The notes: generated from the sequence alone by a model not told the origin. A stretch of DNA of 64,000 nucleotides from Saprospiraceae bacterium (GCA_016719855.1 JADJYH010000077.1:69521-133520), one strand, 5' to 3'. Positions 19,852-30,197 are shown, numbered from the stretch's first letter. A program made the numbers and translations.

Positions 19852-20571
19852 CTAATAATCGTCGTCTCCTCCACCGCTATCATCGGGGATGTCGTTGTAG
19901 CTGCTATCGTCGTCGAAGGCATCCGACTGTTCCTTTCCGCTGCCTTTATCGTAGTCGTCGTCGGCAGTATCTTCTTCGCTTGCGGCGCCGCCGTCGTAGG
20001 CGTACTCTTTGTCGAAGTCGAAGTCGAGGTCGTCGTCGTCGTCCACATTTACGGGCTTGGCAGGCGACTTGGGCTTGCGGATAACCTTGGTGATGATCTT
20101 AGGCGTTGTCGGTGGCAATTTTTCCTTTTTCTCGGACTGTTCGAGCGGCACGGCTGCCTTCTCGGCTACCTTTTTCGGCGCTTCGACGGCTTCGGCTTCT
20201 TTGGCCTCCACGCTTTTGGTGGCAGTTGGTACGGCGAGCAGGCGGCGCTTTTCAATGAGTTGGCCCGTCACCAAGCAAATGCCGTAGGATTTGTTGCGGA
20301 TGCGGATAAGCGCATTTTCCAAGTCCTGAACGTACTTGCGCTGGCGGATGGCCATGTTGTTCAAAAACTCGATATCGTTGTTGGTGCTGGAATCGTCCAT
20401 CCAGTCACCGCCGTGGTCGTCGCCGCTGTTTTCAGTGATTTCAAGTATCTGCTCTTGCAAATAGGAAAGCTCCTGTTTGGCAGTCTCTAGTTTTTTCTCA
20501 ACGAGTACCCTGAACTCCTCTAGGTCGGAGTCATTGTAACGGGCTGTCGAGATCATGTTTTGTGCTTCCAT
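19852..20571 (-). CDS. TraR/DksA-family protein with acidic C-terminal tail
   Basis: 239 residues from ATG 20571 (MEAQNMIST); the longer frame adds 23 poorly fitting residues. Residues ~10-75 form a coiled coil typical of DksA. SYGICLVTGQLIEKRRLLAVPTA is the DksA globular domain, but three of the four zinc cysteines are gone (CLVT instead of CxxC, KSVEA at the second pair), as is usual in Bacteroidota homologues. After a Lys/Pro-rich linker the last ~75 residues are extremely acidic (DDDDDLDFDFD and Asp/Ser/Gly runs). DksA-type proteins enter the RNA polymerase secondary channel. The tail's function is unknown; it could mimic nucleic acid or bind cations. Confidence 0.82.
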   Translation of the reverse strand: MEAQNMISTARYNDSDLEEFRVLVEKKLETAKQELSYLQEQILEITENSGDDHGGDWMDDSSTNNDIEFLNNMAIRQRKYVQDLENALIRIRNKSYGICLVTGQLIEKRRLLAVPTATKSVEAKEAEAVEAPKKVAEKAAVPLEQSEKKEKLPPTTPKIITKVIRKPKSPAKPVNVDDDDDLDFDFDKEYAYDGGAASEEDTADDDYDKGSGKEQSDAFDDDSSYNDIPDDSGGGDDDY

Positions 20572-20824
20572 TTTTATCAAAAATTTCGTTTTCGGTAAAC
20601 AGGGGTGCAAAATAAATGCAAATCTTTGAATTGATTTCAAAAAAAATCACATCTGTACCGTCTGTTGGTTGATTCGTTTAAAACTATGGTTTACCAATAA
20701 GTCACAGACCTGGTTTTTGTTCAAACCCGAGATGAAAATATCGAATTCAAGCTGTGAGCTAAAGGCAGTGCAAGTTTCATCCAAAAAATCCAAACTCGCA
20801 ACTCCAAACCCACAACATCAATAT

Positions 20825-21908
20825 CTACCAGTGAAGAAAATGAAACTGGGCCTTTCCCAGTGTGTTCAATTCCAGCGCTGGTGCTGGCACCTTTAGGAAA
20901 TTCAGTGCCCGGAGCGATAGTTTGAGCCAGCGGTGCCGGGTCGGTATTTTTGTCCAGTCCACGTCAAGCGACAAATAGTACTGCCGATAGCGTGGGTAGC
21001 GGTCAGGGTCAAGCTCAAAAACAACGCCGTCTTCCGTTTCCCATTTGTTTTCAAACCCACCGTAGATATTGTCTGCGCCGTAGCCCACCGCTACGTTGAG
21101 CCAGGTCGGGAATTTTGATTCGCTTTTTTTTTGCAAAAAAGGAACGGACGTTCACCGATGCCCAAGTCGTGAGGGCGTTGTAGTCCTTGAGCAGCACGTG
21201 GAAAAACGTGGTGCCGTACAACCCGCTCGCACGGTCGTTGAGGTTGGTCACGGTGCTGCCGTCCTTGGAGTAGAGCGGTGCCTCGGAGTAGCCCGGCCTG
21301 ATGCCGGAGACTTTCATTTGGATGCGCTGCTCCTGCCACAGCAGTTCCTGAGCCACAAACAGTCCTGCCCCCATCGAATTGAAGGCCATGTCTGCAAAGG
21401 AGAAGCCCCATTCATCCGAAAAGCCGTCCATCACCTCAAAGGTGGTCATGATGCCCATGCCCACGCCGACGGAGGTCCACATGGCACTGCGGCGGTTCAT
21501 CCCGGTCCAGCGGGCACCATCGAAGGCGTAGTTGCAGCCGGTCCAGGTAGAGAAAAAATGGCCCGATTTGTCCATGTGGTTCCACTCTCCCCAATCGTTG
21601 AAGGTATGGAACTTGGTGAGGGGATAATCCTTATACCAAGCGTTCCAAAGGGCGACGGAGAGGCCGGAGTACACCGCTGCACCCGTGCCGGTCACTGCCC
21701 AGAAGCGTTTTTTGTCGAAGTTGGGGGCGGGCTCGAGGGAGAGGAATTTGACGGTTTGGTTTAGCGAATCAGGGTTAGCAACCTGTGCGCTGGGGCAGAA
21801 TGGTAAAATAAAAACAACGAGGCAAACTCCCACCACCCAGCAGCGGGTTTGGGGTTTTATTTTAGCAAATAACTGGCAAATGATTTTATTCAAAACGCTG
21901 ATTTTCAA
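20825..21908 (-). CDS. DUF2279 (YfiM-like) predicted envelope protein, frameshifted at a 9-T run
   Basis: N-terminal signal or anchor helix (~24-42), then the DUF2279 core: MDKSGHFFSTW, TTFEVMDGFSDEWGFSFADMAFNSMGAG. The frame breaks in the homopolymer 21124-21132 (nine T on the plus strand) followed closely by six A. In the next frame the protein continues FPTWLNVAVGYGADNIYGGF and ends with a barrel-like segment. Corrected length is about 360 residues. Family function is unknown; members are predicted periplasmic or membrane proteins. The long homopolymer makes an assembly error or slipped-strand variation equally possible. Confidence 0.75.
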
Positions 21909-21957
21909 TCAGTTAATCAATGTATTGTTGATTTGTTGCGACACCCGACTGGCTTCT

Positions 21958-22065
21958 TCAAGCACCGTGGGCTATGACAGCAAAGCCGCCAACGACCAAG
22001 TATTTCACCGCTGCTTGGTTCATGGCTTTTAGAAAACCCTCGTAGGTTTCAGGAAGGAGTATCAT
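21958..22065 (-). pseudogene. Truncated MNT-type nucleotidyltransferase remnant
   Basis: A 35-codon frame from ATG 22065 to TGA 21958 encodes an N-terminus like MNT/DUF6036-type nucleotidyltransferases: a helix (MILLPETYEGFLKAMNQ) and the strand KYLVVGGFAVIAHG, which normally leads into an R-x-T-x-D-x-D catalytic motif. Here it stops right after HGA and nothing similar follows, so only the first fifth of the gene remains. Such proteins serve as antitoxins or as nucleotide-transfer toxins in two-gene modules. Confidence 0.6.
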
Positions 22066-22254
22066 GTTTTTTCTTTAGAACAAAAGCATCTGGGTCAACT
22101 GGTTTGGGCTTGATGCCCAATGCCCTTCGCACGGCCAGCATGGCAAAAACGTGCAATGCGCTGCGCAGGATGTAAGGCTTAAAAGGCTGCCTGGGCCATC
22201 TGCCTCCATTTCTTCAAAGGTGTCGAATGCTTTCCAAATCAATTTCTTGCTCAT
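22049..22254 (-). pseudogene. Small partner gene of the nucleotidyltransferase remnant, frameshifted
   Basis: From ATG 22254 the frame reads MSKKLIWKAFDTFEEMEADG, then breaks within ~30 bases. In the adjacent frame it continues as KPYILRSALHVFAMLAVRRA and ends DAFVLKKKHDTPS, stopping at 22049. The end overlaps the start of the nucleotidyltransferase fragment by 17 bases, the arrangement of a coupled two-gene module. About 68 residues when corrected; no family is recognised. Confidence 0.5.
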
Positions 22255-22290
22255 GATGCAAATTGCTTTAGTGCCAACGAAATTACACTT

Positions 22291-24051
22291 TTACAACGGA
22301 TAAAACATCGGCACCAACATCAAAATTGCCACAAACAGCAGCACCGTCGCCAAGCTCCCCACCTTGAAAAAGTCCATAAATTTGTAGCGCCCCGGCCCGT
22401 AAACCAAGATGCAGCTCGGCTCGAACGGCGTGATGAGCGACACCGACGCCCCCAACATCACCCCCAAAGCAAACGAGATGGGGTTGGCGCCGAGTGCCCC
22501 CGCCGATTCCAGCGCTACGGGCAGCACGACCAGCGCCGCCGCCGCATTGGACATGGGCTGTGTGAGCAGCATCGTGAGCAGCACGTATGCTGCCAGCACC
22601 GCCAAAGGCCCAAGGCCGCTGAACAGTGAGTTGATGTTTTCCGCCAGGAACTCGGCAGCGCCCGTCTTTTGCAGCGCCACTCCAAACGACGACATGCCGC
22701 CGATGAGCACCAGCAGGTTCCACTCTATTTTTTCATAAGCTTCGTCCGGTTTTATGCACTTGAAAACCACGCACAGGAAGGCCGCCAGCATGAACGCTAC
22801 CGAGAGCGGGATGACCTCCAAGGTGCCCAATAGTATTGCTCCAATGAAAAAACTGACCGACAGCGCTGAATTTCTGCTGCTTTTGCTAGGCTCGTAGTCG
22901 TGCTCTTGCAGCACGACGAAGTCGCTGAACGACTGCCGGAAGCGGATGGTATCTGCCTGACCTTGCACCAAGAGGCGGTCGCCCGGCTTGATTTCCGTTG
23001 CGCCAATCTTCTCGGAAAGCGTCTGCCCTTCCCGGTTGATGGCGATGACCGTGAGGCCAAAACGCCGCTTGAACTCAGCTTCTTTCACGGTCAGCCCCAC
23101 AAAGTCGTTGGTGGGGAGGATGAGGATTTCGGCAATCTGGATGTCGTCGGAAACGAGGTCGTCGGTTGCTTTGGCATCGGCGAGGATGTCAATGCCGTTG
23201 GTATCTTTCACCTTCAAGAGTTCCTCCAAACTGCCTTCCACGAGCAAGATGTCCTTGGCTCGCACCACCGAGTCGGCGTCGGCGATGGAGTTGCGGCCGT
23301 CCCGGATGATGTTGAGAACCTGTAGCCCGATTTGGCTGATGACGGTCTGGCGGATTTTCCGGCCCACGAGGGCCGAGTTTTCTTTGACCAAAATCTCGGT
23401 AAAATACTGCTGCTGATTCAAGTCCTGAATCATATCCACCTCTTTGTAATCTGGCAGCAGCTTCATGCCAACCGTGGCGAGGAAGAGAATGCCAATGACA
23501 CAAAGCACGATGCCGATGGGAGCGAAATCGAACATGCCGAAGGGTGGAAGACCGTTTTTTGCGAGGTAGGCGTTCACGGCCACATTGGTGGAGGTGCCGA
23601 TAACCGTGCAGGTGCCGCCGAGGATGGAAGCAAATGCCACGGGCATCAGCAATTTAGACGGGCTGATTTTCAGCTTACGAGCCAGTCCGACCACCGGGGC
23701 TACGAACATGGCCGTCACCGTCGTATTGTTCATGAAAGCTGACAAGACGCTGACTGCAGCCATCAGGATAGCTGGAAGCGACTTTTTCCTGCTTCGAGTC
23801 AAGGTAAAAAGCTTATGGCCGAGTAGGTCGAGCACCCCCGCCTTTTGCATCGCGGCGCCCACCACGAAGATGGAGGCGAGCATGATGATGAAATCGCTGC
23901 CGAACCCTGAAAATGCCTCGGTCGGGGTGAGGATGCCCAAGGAGGTAAGCACCAGTAGCAGCCCGATGGTGATGACGTCCACGGAAATTTTGTCCGTGGC
24001 GAAGAGCACGACGGCGACAACGAGCAAGCCTAAGACCAGTGTAATTTCCAT
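22291..24051 (-). CDS. SLC13/DASS-family permease with two TrkA-C (RCK_C) domains
   Basis: 586 residues. The N-terminal half-transporter (~1-190) contains MNNTTVTAM and GTSTNVAVN, which resemble the SNT substrate/sodium motifs. Two cytoplasmic RCK_C domains follow (~205-290 and ~300-375; EILILPTNDFVGLTVKEAEFKRRFGLTVIAI). The second half-transporter includes TQPMSNAAAALVVLPVAL. This layout (CitT-like plus TrkA_C) is known for anion, sulfate or dicarboxylate uptake; the substrate is unknown. Intact. Start ATG 24051 fits a -7 element 20 nt upstream. Confidence 0.88.
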   Translation of the reverse strand: MEITLVLGLLVVAVVLFATDKISVDVITIGLLLVLTSLGILTPTEAFSGFGSDFIIMLASIFVVGAAMQKAGVLDLLGHKLFTLTRSRKKSLPAILMAAVSVLSAFMNNTTVTAMFVAPVVGLARKLKISPSKLLMPVAFASILGGTCTVIGTSTNVAVNAYLAKNGLPPFGMFDFAPIGIVLCVIGILFLATVGMKLLPDYKEVDMIQDLNQQQYFTEILVKENSALVGRKIRQTVISQIGLQVLNIIRDGRNSIADADSVVRAKDILLVEGSLEELLKVKDTNGIDILADAKATDDLVSDDIQIAEILILPTNDFVGLTVKEAEFKRRFGLTVIAINREGQTLSEKIGATEIKPGDRLLVQGQADTIRFRQSFSDFVVLQEHDYEPSKSSRNSALSVSFFIGAILLGTLEVIPLSVAFMLAAFLCVVFKCIKPDEAYEKIEWNLLVLIGGMSSFGVALQKTGAAEFLAENINSLFSGLGPLAVLAAYVLLTMLLTQPMSNAAAALVVLPVALESAGALGANPISFALGVMLGASVSLITPFEPSCILVYGPGRYKFMDFFKVGSLATVLLFVAILMLVPMFYPL

Positions 24052-24070
24052 CGGCAGGTGTGGTTTTAGG

Positions 24071-24097
24071 CAAAGGTATAAAAATGGCGTAGCGCAA
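24071..24097 (-). promoter_or_regulatory. Promoter of the SLC13 gene
   Basis: On the minus strand TACCTTTG (24078-24071) matches the -7 consensus, and TTG (24097-24095) lies 16 nt upstream. It leaves a leader of only about 12 nt before ATG 24051. Confidence 0.42.
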
Positions 24098-24142
24098 AAC
24101 GCTAGAACCTATTTCAGCTTCGGTTTGGACGGTTTCACCGAC

Positions 24143-24150
24143 TATATTTG
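24143..24150 (+). promoter_or_regulatory. Candidate -7 element for the 24235 lipoprotein
   Basis: TATATTTG, a perfect TAnnTTTG match, 85 nt before the ATG. A TTTG at 24124-24127 is a rather close -33 candidate (15-nt spacing). Confidence 0.38.
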
Positions 24151-24234
24151 CCGATGCCGCCGGATTGCGCCAGCTTTGTTCCATCAACCGAAAGCATAAT
24201 TTGGGTTGAACTTCACAATTAAAAACCTGACGAC

Positions 24235-24875
24235 ATGAAAAAGAGCCTAAAATTCGCAACCATCGCCCTTGCGGGCTTGCTGGTTATTTTGCTGAACGGG
24301 TGCATCCCGTCCATTTATCCACTTTACACGGCGGACAAATTGGTGATGCTCAGTGGCCTACCTGGCAAATGGCAACAGGATAAAGGCCAAGTGCCCCAAA
24401 ACGGAGACACGAAAAAACCAGAAACTTGGACTTTCAGGCAGGGTGACGACAAGAACTACCTACTGGTTCACGAAGATGAAGACGGCTATGTTGCCGCATT
24501 CGATGTGCATGTCGTGAAGTTGGGGAGCCATTATTTCATGGATTTTTACCCAGGGGACATGCCCGATGAAAAAAATCTGGCGGCATGCTCGACAACTTTG
24601 ACAGGCTCAACAGTTTCATGAAGCTCCACTTGCTTGCCGTACATACTTTTGCCAAAGTGGAAATGACGGGCAATGTCCTGAAAATCAGTATGTTCGACCC
24701 GGATTTCCTGAAGCACTTGATAGAAGGCCAGCAAATCCGAATCAAGCACGAGAAAACGGAGGGCGGGTACGTTTTGACGGCGTCTTCAGAAGATTTGCAG
24801 AAATTTGCGGAGAAATATGCCACGGAAAAAGAGGCATTTCTCGACGACCCCGTGGTGCTGAACTTGAAGAAGTAA
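24235..24875 (+). CDS. Small lipoprotein of unknown function, frameshifted
   Basis: Lipobox LLNGC at residues ~19-23 after a basic, hydrophobic signal, then IPSIYPLYTADKLV and beta-rich sequence (ETWTFRQGDDKNYLLVHEDEDGY). At about 24577 one base is missing: GCG GCA TGC should read into ATG CTC. The continuation MLDNFDRLNSFMKLHLLAVHTFAKVEM fits directly. Corrected length about 213 residues. I recognise the style of Bacteroidota lipoproteins but no named family. The stop is 4 nt before the histidine kinase start, so the two may be co-transcribed. Confidence 0.68.
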
Positions 24876-24879
24876 AACG

Positions 24880-25932
24880 ATGCCAGTAATCAACTTGACA
24901 ATGAAAATTGCCCGGAACCGCATATTGCTACATGTGCTGTTCTGGGTACTCTCTTTTTATGTGTTGATGCGGCTTTTTGCCTATTCGGATGAGGTGACTA
25001 CCGTGGACATTATTTATACCTTCCTGTTTCATTTTAGCATTTGGTTGGCCGTATATGTTAATTTATTCGGGCTAATTCCTGCCTATTTAAAGACCAGAAA
25101 ATATGGGCTATATTTTTTGTTGCTCATCATAATCACCGTTTTGTCAATTGGGCTTAACTTATTGACGTTCAATTATTTATCCGACCTGCTATTTCCAGGT
25201 TATTATTTTATCGCCTATTATGGGTTTTGGGAAATATCAGAGTTTATCATTGCCTATATTGTCATCACTTCTTTGATAAAACTATCAAAAGGCTGGTTCC
25301 GATATTGGGAAATGCAGGATAAACTGGGCCGCTTGGAACGGGAGAAATCCACCGCAGAACTGAGCGCCCTGAAATCGCAGGTGAACCCCCATTTCCTGTT
25401 CAACAGCCTCAACAATTTATACTCGCTCCCACTCGACAAGGATGAGCGCACACCGGGCATCATCCTCCGCCTCTCGCAGACCATGCGCTACCTGCTGTAC
25501 GAATCCAACGCCAACTTTGTGCCGCTGGAAAAGGAAATCGAGCACCTGACGAATTACGTGGAAATGCAACGGCTCCGGGTGGGAGAGAAAGCGAAAATCA
25601 GCTTCGAAGTGACGGGCAATTCCACCGAAAAACAAGTGGCTCCGCTGCTATTCCTCCCGCTGGTCGAGAACGGCTTCAAGCATGGCATCAAGGGCGAAAC
25701 CGATGGCGCATTTATCAAAATACTGTTGCAAATCCTTGACAATCAATTGGTTTTCAAAACGGAAAACAACAAGGGAACCGTGGACGACGTGGAAAAAGGC
25801 CAGTACAGCGGGGGCGTCGGCCTGCAAAACCTGCGGCGTCGGCTCGACCTGCTCTACCCCGGCAAGCACCACCTCGAAATCACGGACGGAATCGCTACTT
25901 TCACCGCTGTGCTTAAAATTGACCTCGCATGA
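24880..25932 (+). CDS. LytS/YehU-type sensor histidine kinase
   Basis: 350 residues from ATG 24880; ATG 24901 (MKIARNRILLH) is an alternative start. Four membrane helices (~12-140), a short coiled coil, then the His_kinase domain with NPHFLFNSLNNLYSL (phospho-His in the PHFLFN box, ~residue 172) and a GHKL ATPase part (LPLVENGFKHGI N-box, GGVGLQNLRRRLDLLY G-box). It overlaps the LytTR regulator start (ATGA), the usual two-component pair. It senses an unknown signal in the membrane. Confidence 0.9.
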   Translation: MPVINLTMKIARNRILLHVLFWVLSFYVLMRLFAYSDEVTTVDIIYTFLFHFSIWLAVYVNLFGLIPAYLKTRKYGLYFLLLIIITVLSIGLNLLTFNYLSDLLFPGYYFIAYYGFWEISEFIIAYIVITSLIKLSKGWFRYWEMQDKLGRLEREKSTAELSALKSQVNPHFLFNSLNNLYSLPLDKDERTPGIILRLSQTMRYLLYESNANFVPLEKEIEHLTNYVEMQRLRVGEKAKISFEVTGNSTEKQVAPLLFLPLVENGFKHGIKGETDGAFIKILLQILDNQLVFKTENNKGTVDDVEKGQYSGGVGLQNLRRRLDLLYPGKHHLEITDGIATFTAVLKIDLA

Positions 25933-26627
25933 AACTACGTTGCATCGCCGTGGATGACGAGCCACTTTCGCTCAAAATCATCGAAAAATACGCCGCCGAC
26001 CTGCCCCAACTCGACTTGCTGGCCACCTGTGGCAAAGCCTTCGAGGCGATGGAGGAACTGCGCCGCCGCCCCATTGATTTGATGTTCCTCGACATCAACA
26101 TGCCCAAGTTGTCGGGCATCAGCCTGCTGAAGTCGCTGGAAAAGCAGCCGCTGGTCATTTTCACCACGGCCTACCCGGAATATGCCGTGGAGGGCTTCGA
26201 ACTAGAGGCCGTGGATTATCTGCTGAAACCCTTTTCGCTGGAGCGTTTCATCAAGGCGGTGAACCGGGCGGCAGACAGGCTGGCCACTTCCGCCACACCA
26301 ACGCCACCTCGCCCGGAATTCCTCATGGTGAAGGCCGACAAAAAATTGTACAAGGTTGATTTTCAAGACATTAGCTACCTTGAAGCCTATGGTGATTACG
26401 TGAAGATTTTCACCAAAGACAAGATGCTGCTCACCAAAGAACGCCTCAACACGGTGGAGCAACAATTGCCTCCAGTGCAGTTTTTCCGCATCCACCGCTC
26501 GTACATCGTTGCCTTGTCTGCCATTGAATTTATCGAAGGAAACACGGTGAAAGTGGGCAAAGAAAAACTGCCCATCAGCGAGAATTTGAAGGAGGCACTG
26601 ATTGACAGCTTGAAAAAGCGTTCCTAA
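25929..26627 (+). CDS. LytTR-family response regulator
   Basis: 232 residues. Receiver domain with VDDE (8-11), phospho-acceptor D55 in LMFLDINMP, T/A switch region (FTTAYPEYA) and K in DYLLKPF. The C-terminal LytTR DNA-binding domain (~135-232) includes ISYLEAYGDYVKIF and FFRIHRSYIV. It overlaps the kinase gene by 4 bases. LytTR regulators bind direct-repeat sites and often control envelope or exopolysaccharide functions. Confidence 0.92.
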   Translation: MKLRCIAVDDEPLSLKIIEKYAADLPQLDLLATCGKAFEAMEELRRRPIDLMFLDINMPKLSGISLLKSLEKQPLVIFTTAYPEYAVEGFELEAVDYLLKPFSLERFIKAVNRAADRLATSATPTPPRPEFLMVKADKKLYKVDFQDISYLEAYGDYVKIFTKDKMLLTKERLNTVEQQLPPVQFFRIHRSYIVALSAIEFIEGNTVKVGKEKLPISENLKEALIDSLKKRS

Positions 26628-26646
26628 CAGGCCCGCCGACAAGTGC

Positions 26647-26654
26647 TATATTTG
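26647..26654 (+). promoter_or_regulatory. Candidate -7 element for the CotH-like gene
   Basis: TATATTTG matches the -7 consensus. It would start a transcript about 95 nt before ATG 26754. No -33 TTG at the right spacing. Confidence 0.35.
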
Positions 26655-26753
26655 CGAAAACAGGATAATCCTCCATACGGGACAAATTTAGACTAGAGCC
26701 ACAGCCGCACCTCTAAAGTCGTCCACTTATTCCTGCAAAACTGAAAAGAAATT

Positions 26754-29045
26754 ATGAAATGGAATTTCCTGGTCTGCTTGCTTTTACCACTGGCCCTTTT
26801 TTCCCAAACGCCTTTCCCTGCCTTGCCGCCCGTTTTTCAAGATGACCTGATACCACGGATGGACATCAACTTGCCGCCTGATTCGCTCGCCCTGATGCTG
26901 GTTCCCGGCAGTGAATACCATTGGCACGCCAGTTTTATTTTCAACAATGGCCAAATCAAGGATACGTTGGAAAACGTCGGGGTGAAAATCCGGGGCAACA
27001 CCTCCGTTGGCGCAGCCAAAAAATCCTTTCGGGTGTCGTTCAACACGTATGAACCGGGCCGAAAATGGTACGACCTGGAAAAACTCAACCTCAACGGCAG
27101 CCACAACGACCCGGTGGTGGCTCGTGCCAAAATCAGTTGGGATTTGCTGCGCTGGATGGGCATACCCAGGCCCGAGATCCAACCACGTAAAACTCTACGT
27201 CAACGGTAACTATTTCGGCCTGTACATCAATGTGGAGCACGTGGACGAGGAGTTTGTCCAACTGCGGTACGGCAACAACGACGGCAACCTTTACAAATGT
27301 CTTTGGCCTGCCGACCTGGCCTACAAAGGCGGCGACCCCGACCTTTACAAACAGGAATATGGAGGCCGCCGGGCCTACGAGCTGGTCACCAATGAAATCA
27401 ACGACGACTACACCGACCTTGCCCATTTCATTGATGTGCTCAACAACACGCCCATCGCCGACCTGCCCTGCGAACTGGAGAAAGTATTCAACGTGGACAG
27501 CTACTTGAAGGCCATTGCCTTTGACATCCTCGATGGCAACTGGGACGGCCCCATTTACAACAAGAACAATTTTTACCTCTACCACAACCTGGCGACCGAC
27601 AAGTTCGAGTACATCCCTTACGACCTCGACAACACCCTCGGCATTGACTGGTTGAGCGTGGACTGGGTCACCCGCAACATCTATACTTGGGCGCCCAGCA
27701 CGGAGCCACGGCCAATTTACAAGCGGTTGATCGCCGTGCCGGAATACAAGGACCGGTTCAGTTTTTACATGAACGGCTACCTGCAAACGGTCTTTCATCC
27801 CGACTCCATTTTTCCCTATTTGGACAACTTGAAGGCGCTGATTTCCGACGCTGCGCAAATCGACCCCTACCGCCCGCTCGACTACGGATTTAGCTTCGAT
27901 GATTTTGAAGACGGCTGGGACAGCGCCCTGCCTTGGTTCCAAACCCCGACGGGCGTCAAACCCTTCATCCAAGGCCGTTGGCAAACGGCCAGTCAGCAAT
28001 TGTTGATGGGGGATATTTCGCCCATCATCCACCAGGTCAGCCATGCTTTTTGGCCGTCGGCGATGGGCCTCCAAATCAATGCCTCGGCCACCGACGACAA
28101 CCTCACCGCTGGCATGGAGGTCTGCTACCGCTGGAACGGACAGACCCAAACCTGCCTCGACCTCTTCGACGATGGCCAACATGCCGATGGTGCCGCTGGC
28201 GACGGCGGTTATGGCAACAGCCTCGATTTTGCAGGGCAAACAGGAGAGTTTGAGTACTTCGTGCGGGCGACCGATAACGTCGGGCAGCAAAGCCGCCAGC
28301 CCATTTGTGATTGGAGAACAGTGTATGTTGGAGATGCCGTGGCGCCGCTCGTCCTCAATGAATTCATGGCCAGCAATTCCGGCACCTACCCCGATGGCGC
28401 TGGCGAATTTGAGGACTGGATTGAGGTTTACAACCCAAGCAATGCCCCGTTGTCCCTCAAAGACTTCTACCTCACGGACAATGAAGACCTGCCCGGCAAG
28501 TGGAAAATGCCGAACGTTTACATCCCAACCCAAGGCTACACTGTTTTTTGGGCAGACAGCGATGAGTCGCAGGGCAGCTTGCACACCAATTTCAAGCTAA
28601 GTGCCGAAGGCGAATACTTGGCTATTCATGAAAAAAGGGGCGATGGCTTCACGTTGGTGGACAGCTATACTTTTGGAGAACAAGCCCCGACCAAGTCACG
28701 GGCCGCCTGCCCAACGGCACTGGTGATTTCCAGCAAGTGTCTCCGACGCCCGGCGCAAACAACCAGCCATTTACGCCAGTTCGGGAGATCGGCTTCGATG
28801 ATTTTGACATCAGAATCTCGCCAAATCCAGCGGCTAACCAATTGAGCATCACCGTCGAATCGGAAGTAGAAAACATCTCGGAACTGGAACTGTTGGACGC
28901 AAGCGGCAAACTGCATTTTTACAAAACAGGCATGCAAAGTCCGGCAATCAAGTTGGAGATTGAACCGACGCTATCTGGCTTGTATTTTTTGAAAATAAAA
29001 ACCTCGGCGGGTCGGGTGGTATGGAAGCGGGTAGTGCTGTTGTAG
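26754..29045 (+). CDS. CotH kinase-like secreted protein with lamin-tail domain and T9SS tail, two frameshifts
   Basis: A signal peptide (KWNFLVCLLLPLALFSQ) is followed by a CotH region: VGVKIRGNTS, then after a frame change at ~27165-27185 HVKLYVNGNYFGLYINVEHVD, and FEYIPYDLDNTLGID with the kinase-like Asp residues. A lamin-tail domain follows at ~28345-28660 (LVLNEFMASNSG, DWIEVYNPSN). At about 28685 one C seems missing, and the last frame carries SPTPGANNQP and a T9SS type A sorting domain (ISPNPAANQLSITV). Corrected length is about 763 residues. CotH proteins are atypical surface kinases in spores; in Bacteroidota they are T9SS cargo of unclear role. Confidence 0.82.
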
Positions 29046-29133
29046 GCGATTATTCCATGCAACAATCTCAAGTCGGCCTTGTCATTTTCTCAAACAAAGA
29101 CAGCAAATCAAAGCAAACGAAAAATTCATCATC

Positions 29134-30008
29134 ATGATAAAAAAATTCCTCCTCCCCGCCTTTCTCCTTCTTCATTTTTCCACACAAGCTCAAACCGTCA
29201 AAGACGAGCAAGCCGCCGTCATCGCCACCATCCAGCGTATGTTCGATGCGATGCGGGCGGGCGACAGCACCCTGCTCCGCTCTACTTTCGACCCATCGGC
29301 GAGGATGCAAACGGCCATCACTAACAAAGAAGGAAAGCCAATGCTGCTCGACGAAACGGTCGGCGAGTTCGCCAAGGCCGTCGGCACACCGCATACCGAG
29401 GTCTGGGACGAGCGAATCTGGCACTACGACGTGCGGGTGGATGGTCGCCTTGCCACCGCTTGGACGGACTACACTTTTTATTTGGATGAAAAAATGCTGC
29501 ATTGTGGCGTCAACGCCTTCCAACTTTTCAAAGGTGAAAACGGCTGGAAAATCACGCAAATCACCGACACCCGCCGCAAGACCGATTGCCAAACCGAGGC
29601 CAACCCCGACCTTGCCGCCATCCACAAACTCATGGACGCCTGGCACCACGCCGCCGCCGTAGCCGACGAGGACACGTTCTTCGGGAGCATGACGCCCGAC
29701 GGCATCTACCTCGGCACCGACGCCAGCGAGCGCTGGCTGCGTGACGAGATGAAGGAGTGGTCGAAAAGTATTTTGCGAAGGAAAGCGCATGGGCGTTCAC
29801 GGCACACGACCGTCAGGTTTATTTTTCAGCCAACGGCCAAATGGCGTGGTTCGAGGAATTGCTGGACACTTGGATGGGGCCTTGCCGTGGCAGCGGGGTG
29901 CTGCAAAAGACCAATGAAGGCTGGAAAATCCACCACTACAACCTCGCCGTGGCAGTGTCGAACGACGTGGTGAACGACTACATCAAATTGTTGCCGAAGA
30001 AAAAATAG
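29134..30008 (+). CDS. Secreted protein with two NTF2-like (DUF4440/SnoaL-type) domains, frameshifted
   Basis: A signal peptide (FLLPAFLLLHFSTQAQ) then domain 1 (AVIATIQRMFDAMRAGDSTLLRSTF, ~23-145) and domain 2 (DLAAIHKLMDAWHHAAAVADEDTFFGSM, ~155-290), both of the cone-shaped NTF2/SnoaL fold. The frame changes at ~29755-29770; the next frame continues YFAKESAWAFTAHDRQVYFS through GWKIHHYNLAVAV to the end. Corrected length is about 291 residues. Catalytic function cannot be assigned; such domains bind small hydrophobic ligands or act as isomerases. Confidence 0.72.
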
Positions 30009-30197
30009 GAGTTCGATTTGTGTGGATGGTTTGACGAGAAACGTCGTTGGGTTTGTGGCGAGCCTACCGACGTTTTTTTATGGATGACATTCCTCAAACC
30101 TCAATTTTCCGCTTTGAAACTTCCAGCCACTTCGCTATCTTACGGCCATTTCCATCCCGAAATAAAACTTTCTAAAAAACACTTCAACCACTCCACC

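Noticed and set aside
27133..28584. Minus-strand open frame of 483 codons
   Set aside because: Antisense of the CotH-like gene; valine- and histidine-rich shadow without motifs.
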